The notes under the pieces were generated by a model. That model searched no databases, was not told the DNA's origin, and saw nothing but the letters and a program-made list of their open reading frames with translations. The position numbers and the translations under genes were made by a program. A stretch of DNA of 64,000 nucleotides from Prinia subflava (taxonomy: Eukaryota > Chordata > Aves > Passeriformes > Cisticolidae): contig NC_086247.1 of the NCBI RefSeq assembly GCF_021018805.1, positions 92,860,140 to 92,924,139 on the forward strand, in the 5' to 3' direction. Below, one piece after another: positions 58,951 to 64,000 of this stretch. Numbering within the stretch: the stretch's first letter is position 1; each line of letters begins with the position of its first letter.

Positions 58951-61900
58951 TCTGCTTGAGTGAGCTCTCTTGGTGTGCCCTTGACAGATTTGGAATCATG
59001 CTTGCTACTGCCTCTTTTGATTTGGTTTAGAGCAGAGCTGCTGGAATGCAGGTCCTCTCTGCTTGAGAAGACAGAAATACAAAATAAGCTGAGCCCTATT
59101 TGCCTGAATATAGGGGACCACAGTAAAGTAGAGAATATTTCTTCACCCCACACACCAAGTGCAAGAGGTACTTGCAAATTGTTAAATGGATCAAGGGCTT
59201 CCCATGTAAACAGTGCACACAGAACAAGGAGAAGGTGCCATTGGAATGAGACAGTGAAAACCAATGTTGACTGCACAAAATACATGTGTTTAAGCAGCAA
59301 TCAGAGTCACTTGTCCCTGTTTACCATGGTGACCTTTACAGTAAAGGTGTAAATTTCATAGAATTTTAAGAAAATTTCCTGCTCACATTTATGCATCTAA
59401 GCTATTTTAAGGTAGTGTGTGTGGAATGACATGGACCAGTAATAAGACCTAATCTGGATATGGGAAACAGACCCAATAGAACACACTGGGAGGGAAATGT
59501 TCAGTATCGTTCTTTGATGGTTCTTAAAAGGTGCGGATAGGAGCACTTTAAGAAAATGTGAGTTTAAAAAGGTGCTTTAACAGTGCTTTCAAATGCATAA
59601 GGCCTTTGTACTTTGTGCTGGAAATCTGTGGTGCAGAGAATCAGGGTAAAAGAGGTGTTGAAATCCTTGGGAATAAACAAATGAAAGACTGTCTAGGTGA
59701 AGGTAATCCTGTGTTTAAATCAGGGGTTGTTTACTGCAGGTTGTATCCTCAAAACAGCTGTTCACAATAGCTTGTTATACCAGTTCTACAAGATTTTCTG
59801 AAAGAAAAATCAAGCTATGAAGCTTGCTGTTTGCTTGCCAAGGTTTGTTTCATACATGAGTCCTGCATCTTTGCACTCTGTTCTGGGAGCCTTTTGCTTT
59901 GAGAAGGAATTCTCTTTTTCTCTCTTGATCAGGAAGAAATCCCATTCAAGCCAAAATAAAGGGGAACGATATCTCTCCTTCATTTTTCTTTTCCTTTCAG
60001 ATGCTGGGAGTTAGGGGGAAGGGAGAAATGCTAGAAATTGAGAGATGTTAAGAGCAGGCTTTAGAGCACGTTCAACTATAATCATTCTTATACACTCATG
60101 CATCTCTATCCTTTTATTAGCAGCCCTCCATGAAACATGGAGATTAGCACTAGTCATGTGGAAGTGTTTAAAAATTCAAGCAGTGACAATAGGAAGTGTC
60201 AGACAGTAATGGAATAAGTATGACAAAATTACAAAGACAGCAGCTATTCATTAATAAATTAGAACCTCATAGGTTTTTTTAAAACTGAAGGTGTCTAACT
60301 TAGAAATGATATTCTTCTGGATGCAACTTTATAATTTCCCTTCCACCCTGTTTGGTGGGAAAAAAAGTAATCCCTTTTTAATCATAGACCAGATCATGTG
60401 TTAATGCTCCCCACTGCACATTCAGAAGCAAATTTAGTATGGAGAACTTCAGGCACAGCCACTTCCAGGGGACAGGTGGGGACCTGTGATGAGTAACCAT
60501 GGATGTGGAGCTGTGAAGACGGGGTGAGGAAAAGTGCGTAGAGTAACCGTGGCTTGCAGTGCCTTTCTCACACTCTCTGCCTACTGAAAGCAGTGGTGTC
60601 ACACTTGGGGTAGCCAAAACACGACGTCAGAAAGAATGTGTCACAGCTGGGTGATTTCCATGGTGTTACCAGCAGGTTTGGGGTGGCATTTCCTTAAAGC
60701 TCATCCCAGCATCTCGGTGCACAGGGCTCTGTGTGGGATTCCCTGGCACGGGGCTGTGACTCAGGGTTTGGCAGGGGACAGGCCTGCCTCCCCCTCCTTC
60801 TCAGGCCACTGCACACAGAACACCACCCAGATCTCTGCATTCATGTTTTCCATTTAGAAGCATTCAGGGCCACCCAGTGCTTTGAGTGAGCAGCTGTGGT
60901 GGTGGGTCTCACATTGGCCAGAATGGAGCGTGTTCTCAGTTATCCACATTAAATATGGGTGGCCATGGGTCTCTCGGGCAAATGCTTCCTTGCTATCTGG
61001 AGGTGGCACCCATTGTCTGCTCTTTGAGCTTTGCTGCTTGAAACGCTTTTCTGCTTCCTCTGTCTGCAGATTTGCGTGTGTTCAATGGTCTTGAGACCTC
61101 GCATGGGAGAAAACCTTTTGAATCTGCTGCTCTGGTATAGAGGGACCAGTTTAATGAGAAACATTTCTCTGTAAAAGATTTTATTAAATAAGGTCTCCTG
61201 TTCCTTTCTCAATTCCCTGCCCCTTTTGTTCCTTCCTCTTTCCCAGTTGAGGACTATAGGTGACTCTTGGATGTAATATATATTTTCTGATCAGCTCTCT
61301 GAAGGCTAAGTCCCCTGTTCTTCCATACAAGAATGTCATTTCTTATTAATTTTTTTTTAATGAACTGAGTTTATTAACCTCCCTTTCACTTTATGTAAAC
61401 TGTAATTAAAGTGTATGAAGAATTTGACTTTCGGTGTGCCCTTCTGGATCTGTTGTGGGGTCTGCCTTAGCAGCATGTATCAAGAACACTGAAGCACTGA
61501 TTTTTATTTTTTTATAGAAAGACTCAGGTTGTTTCACAGGGGGCAATCAGAGCCCTTGAATGAGGAGCCCAGGAATGTCTTCTACCCTGGGAAAGATTTG
61601 TGCAGCCATGGCAGCTACCTGTGATAGGAAATGCAAAGAATGAGTTCACATGACAGTCAGCTCTAGCAGAGCCCTCATATTCCTGATTTCCAAATAGCTG
61701 TTTTATGGTTTAAATTTTTTCCTCTCCTTTATGGGAAAATTGGTGAAGAAGGTAGAGGGAAGTGACATCCTTTGTGACCCTAACTGAAAGATTACTAGGG
61801 TACCGTGAAAGTTGTTCTGTGTAATCCATGAAGACAAATATGGGGAGAGCCCAGGTAGGCTGCTGGAGTTTAGAAATCTGAGGTACCCAACTTGTAAATG

Positions 61901-62306
61901 ATTATTTTCCAGCAGTGTTTGCAGGAGGTTTTACTTATGTGGAGCATTTGGTTTTGGTTTGGGTTTTTTGTGTGTTTGTTTTGTTGTTCTTTTGTTTGTT
62001 TGGGGTTATTTTGCAGTTGTTTTCCTAATTTATTTTTCATTTTCAAGGCTATCTTTCAGCTTCTATTTTCTTGGTCCAAACTTTCTAGCCATTTCTGTAA
62101 AGCAAAATACTGAAAACAGAATCTGTGTATATGATATTGCTGAATCCTCCAACTCCAATGCAATTAAGGTGTTGAGAGAATTATTTTAAACACCACAATT
62201 TTAAGCAAGCTTGGTTGTTGATAGCTGTGTCTGTGATACAGACAGATCAAAAGACTACAATTTTCACTCTTAATTCAGTTACTCAGAGGTGTGGTTGGGG
62301 TTCTCG
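58951..62306. other. non-coding stretch, GC-richer at 60400-61100
   Basis: No gene recognised. Between 60400 and 61100 the DNA is GC-richer, with short open frames on both strands and a GACGTC (CRE-like) word at 60623-60628. A G/T-rich run lies at 61945-62010. Nothing here amounts to a gene. Confidence 0.5.
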
Positions 62307-62343
62307 CCCCCCCCTTTTTTTTTTTCTTTTTTTTTTTTTTTTT
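62307..62343. repeat. homopyrimidine tract C8-T11-C-T17
   Basis: Eight C are followed by eleven T, one C and seventeen T, giving 37 pyrimidines without a purine. Confidence 0.92.
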
Positions 62344-62743
62344 AACTATCTGATTATCTCTGCTTTTTCTTCTTTACACTGCATTGCCCAGAGCCTGCTT
62401 TTTGCAGCCCAGAATTCCTATACTGAAAGGTCAGGCTTGCTGTATTTGCCATTGTAATCTCCCTGTTTCCCTGATTTTAATCTCCCTATCATCAAGGTTT
62501 TAAAAGCAAGAGTGATGTTTTGCTGATGAGAGAGTGGGAAAGGAGACATACATGATATATCCTCCGGAGTGGCCTGTCCAAAGACACAAAGTGCAAATTC
62601 TTTCACTTAGGGGGCCACAGTTAGAGGAGGGCTGAATGGGTGCTGATTTCTCATCAGTGTTCCTTGGTCTTTGCTCCACTCCATGGCTGAAAGTATGGTG
62701 AGGCAGTGCAAAGTTTAAAGGGAGATGTCTACCTTTTCTCTAG

Positions 62744-62804
62744 CAGACCGAACGTGGCCTTTCCTGTTGCATGTGTCTTCCCAGATGCCGCCAAACCAAG
62801 TCTG
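62744..62804 (+). other. possible small exon (splice-site pair)
   Basis: TGTCTACCTTTTCTCTAG ending at 62743 is a strong acceptor, and GTCTG|GTGAGTGG after 62804 a strong donor. The 61 bases between are open in all three frames and have three CpGs (ACCGAACGTGG, GCCGCC), unusual for this DNA. An inner acceptor (GTGTCTTCCCAG) at 62784 would leave a 20-base exon. I do not recognise any of the three peptides. Confidence 0.27.
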
Positions 62805-63029
62805 GTGAGTGGCTCTGGACCAGCCTGTTGTTTCAGCTGAGCTGTGTCTTTGCACTCAAATAGCTTCTGGTATGTGCCTTAATTAATTAAATCGTGTAAT
62901 GTGTGCAAGGGAACCTCCTCCTCTGTCCTTGGATAGTGGCTTGTTCAGCTGATTTCTCATTTAAAAGTCCCAGTAAGACTGATTCTTTTGATGCTATTCT
63001 TTCTCTTTCCCTTGTGCAGTGTAAGCCAG

Positions 63030-63210
63030 CTTCATTATAAAGGCAGCGTAGCCAGGCAATTTCTTAGCTGTGGGTAAATAGCGGGACCTTTGAGCCGAGC
63101 CATTCCAGATGACCAAGGATGAATTGGGCTGCATTCCTAGCAAGGACACCCCTTTTCCTAAACAGAAGAAAAGCCGCCTCTTAAGCACTCCCGCTTAGAA
63201 CTTGGGGGCA
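63030..63210. promoter_or_regulatory. conserved-element-like block
   Basis: High-complexity sequence retaining several CpGs (GCAGCGTAG, TAGCGGGACC, GAGCCGAGCC, AAGCCGCC, CTCCCGC). It has two CATTCC words, TEAD-type sites, at about 63100 and 63133. No open frame fits it. Confidence 0.3.
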
Positions 63211-63589
63211 GATATTTGCAGTGTTGGTTTTTGCTGTGCTGAAAATATAGCATAAGGTTAGCAAAATATTTAAACTGTAGTGTAGTCATAGGCTGAGTGC
63301 ACAGGGTTTACTTAAGGGAGGAGGGTGCTATTTATGGAAGGCATGTGGTTTACTTCCTCCCCCCCAAAGTGGGAATGTTTCTCTGGGGTTTGGCGTGCTC
63401 TTCTATACAGTGTGTGAAAGGAGACCAAGGGTTTTGGGAACTTTCAATGTATTCATGTACACTTTCTCATGCCAGGTGTGAGAACTTTCTTATTTTTGTG
63501 CATTCATATTTTACCTGCTAGGTTTTCAGCAGTATTTCTAATCTTTTACAGTCAAACTGTGCAATTTTCTCCCCTTTATAGCAGTGGTA

Positions 63590-64000
63590 CGTTGATAATC
63601 TGAATTAAGCGCAAATTATGGGAGCCGATTAGGAGCAAAATGAGAAAAAGACATTACAGCTCCCGCAAATGCTTCATTATACTAAACTGCCAATATTAAA
63701 ACTCATTTCACTGAGTTTAAAGTGAAATGTTTAAAGGAAATGTGGATAGCTGGAAAGGTTGCCACGCTTCTTAAAAAAAGATTATATGATGATATGAGAT
63801 ACTTGGTTGTCATTGTGTCAATTATGGCTCGTCAGGCAACATTAGTCTTTGACGTCTGGCATTTGTGGAAGACAGCGAGAGCTAAAAAGCCCTGAAAAGT
63901 ATGTTTGTTACTTGGCAGGGTTGAGTAAGATATTCGGCTCTGGAAAAAGGTCTTTACAGTCCAATATTGTCAAGGCAGGGAAATATTTCTATGACTTGAG
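63590..64000. promoter_or_regulatory. conserved-element-like block running off the right edge
   Basis: Words such as TTAAGCGCAAATTATGGG, GAGCCGATTAGGAGC, CAGCTCCCGCAAATGC, TCAATTATGGCTCGTCAGG and AAGATATTCGGCTC combine homeodomain-like cores with surviving CpGs over about 400 bases. There is no open frame and no repeat similarity. Of all blocks in the window this looks most like a deeply conserved vertebrate non-coding element. It continues past the window. Confidence 0.38.

Noticed and set aside
58951..59300. N-terminal two-thirds of the 164-codon minus-strand frame
   Set aside because: Only the last 40 or so codons (58806-58945) match CR1 ORF2; the rest is flanking DNA that happens to be open.
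1..64000. tRNA, rRNA, CRISPR, operon, phage or integron structures
   Set aside because: None seen: no clover-leaf candidate, no regularly spaced repeats and no compact gene arrays; the CR1 repeats show a bird nuclear genome.

Overview
This window looks like non-coding vertebrate DNA, and the repeats make it almost certainly avian. At least five fragments of CR1 LINEs are present, and four end in recognisable CR1 3' tails, some with the ATTCTRTG-type octamers. CR1 is the dominant interspersed repeat of birds. The sequence is AT-rich, CpG-poor, full of short simple repeats and has no dense coding. I cannot name the species; the low CR1 load fits a bird but does not separate songbirds from others. 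No complete protein-coding gene, tRNA, rRNA, CRISPR array or bacterial-type operon is visible. The window is best read as a large intron or a gene desert.

Layout. 1-10146 is non-coding, with a poly-T/(GTTTT)n repeat at 181-238 and a CR1 3' end near 6040-6195. 10147-10260 is the best exon candidate on the plus strand: strong acceptor, strong donor, an in-frame stop, then an ATG opening a 15-codon reading frame that runs in phase 0 into the donor. 10261-23740 is non-coding, with a conserved-element-like block at 20290-20690. 23740-26230 is strikingly purine-rich on the plus strand. It is followed at 26346-26600 by the only compact CpG cluster in the window, which carries two CCAAT boxes and a PBX/MEIS-like site. 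26600-33500 is quiet. 33505-34945 holds the largest repeat, a degenerate CR1 reverse-transcriptase fragment on the minus strand, next to AT-rich palindromes.

35000-64000 contains further CR1 scraps (52216-52480, 55628-55685, 58727-58950). It also holds blocks that look like conserved non-coding regulatory DNA (44041-44320, 44490-44670, 45690-45905, 46860-47240, 63030-63210, 63590-64000). Several plus-strand splice-site pairs could be untranslated or lncRNA exons (35261-35333, 49315-49403, 54334-54438, 56829-56907, 62744-62804).

Working picture (inference): a regulatory region of a developmental gene, either inside a very long intron or in the neighbouring desert, possibly with plus-strand 5' or non-coding exons. 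I found no convincing novel system. The items most worth checking are the start-codon exon at 10147-10260, the CpG-rich patch at 26346-26600 and the conserved-element-like blocks. Reading frames of 60-212 codons are scattered on both strands, but most lack homology, splice context or an ATG start and I treat them as chance.
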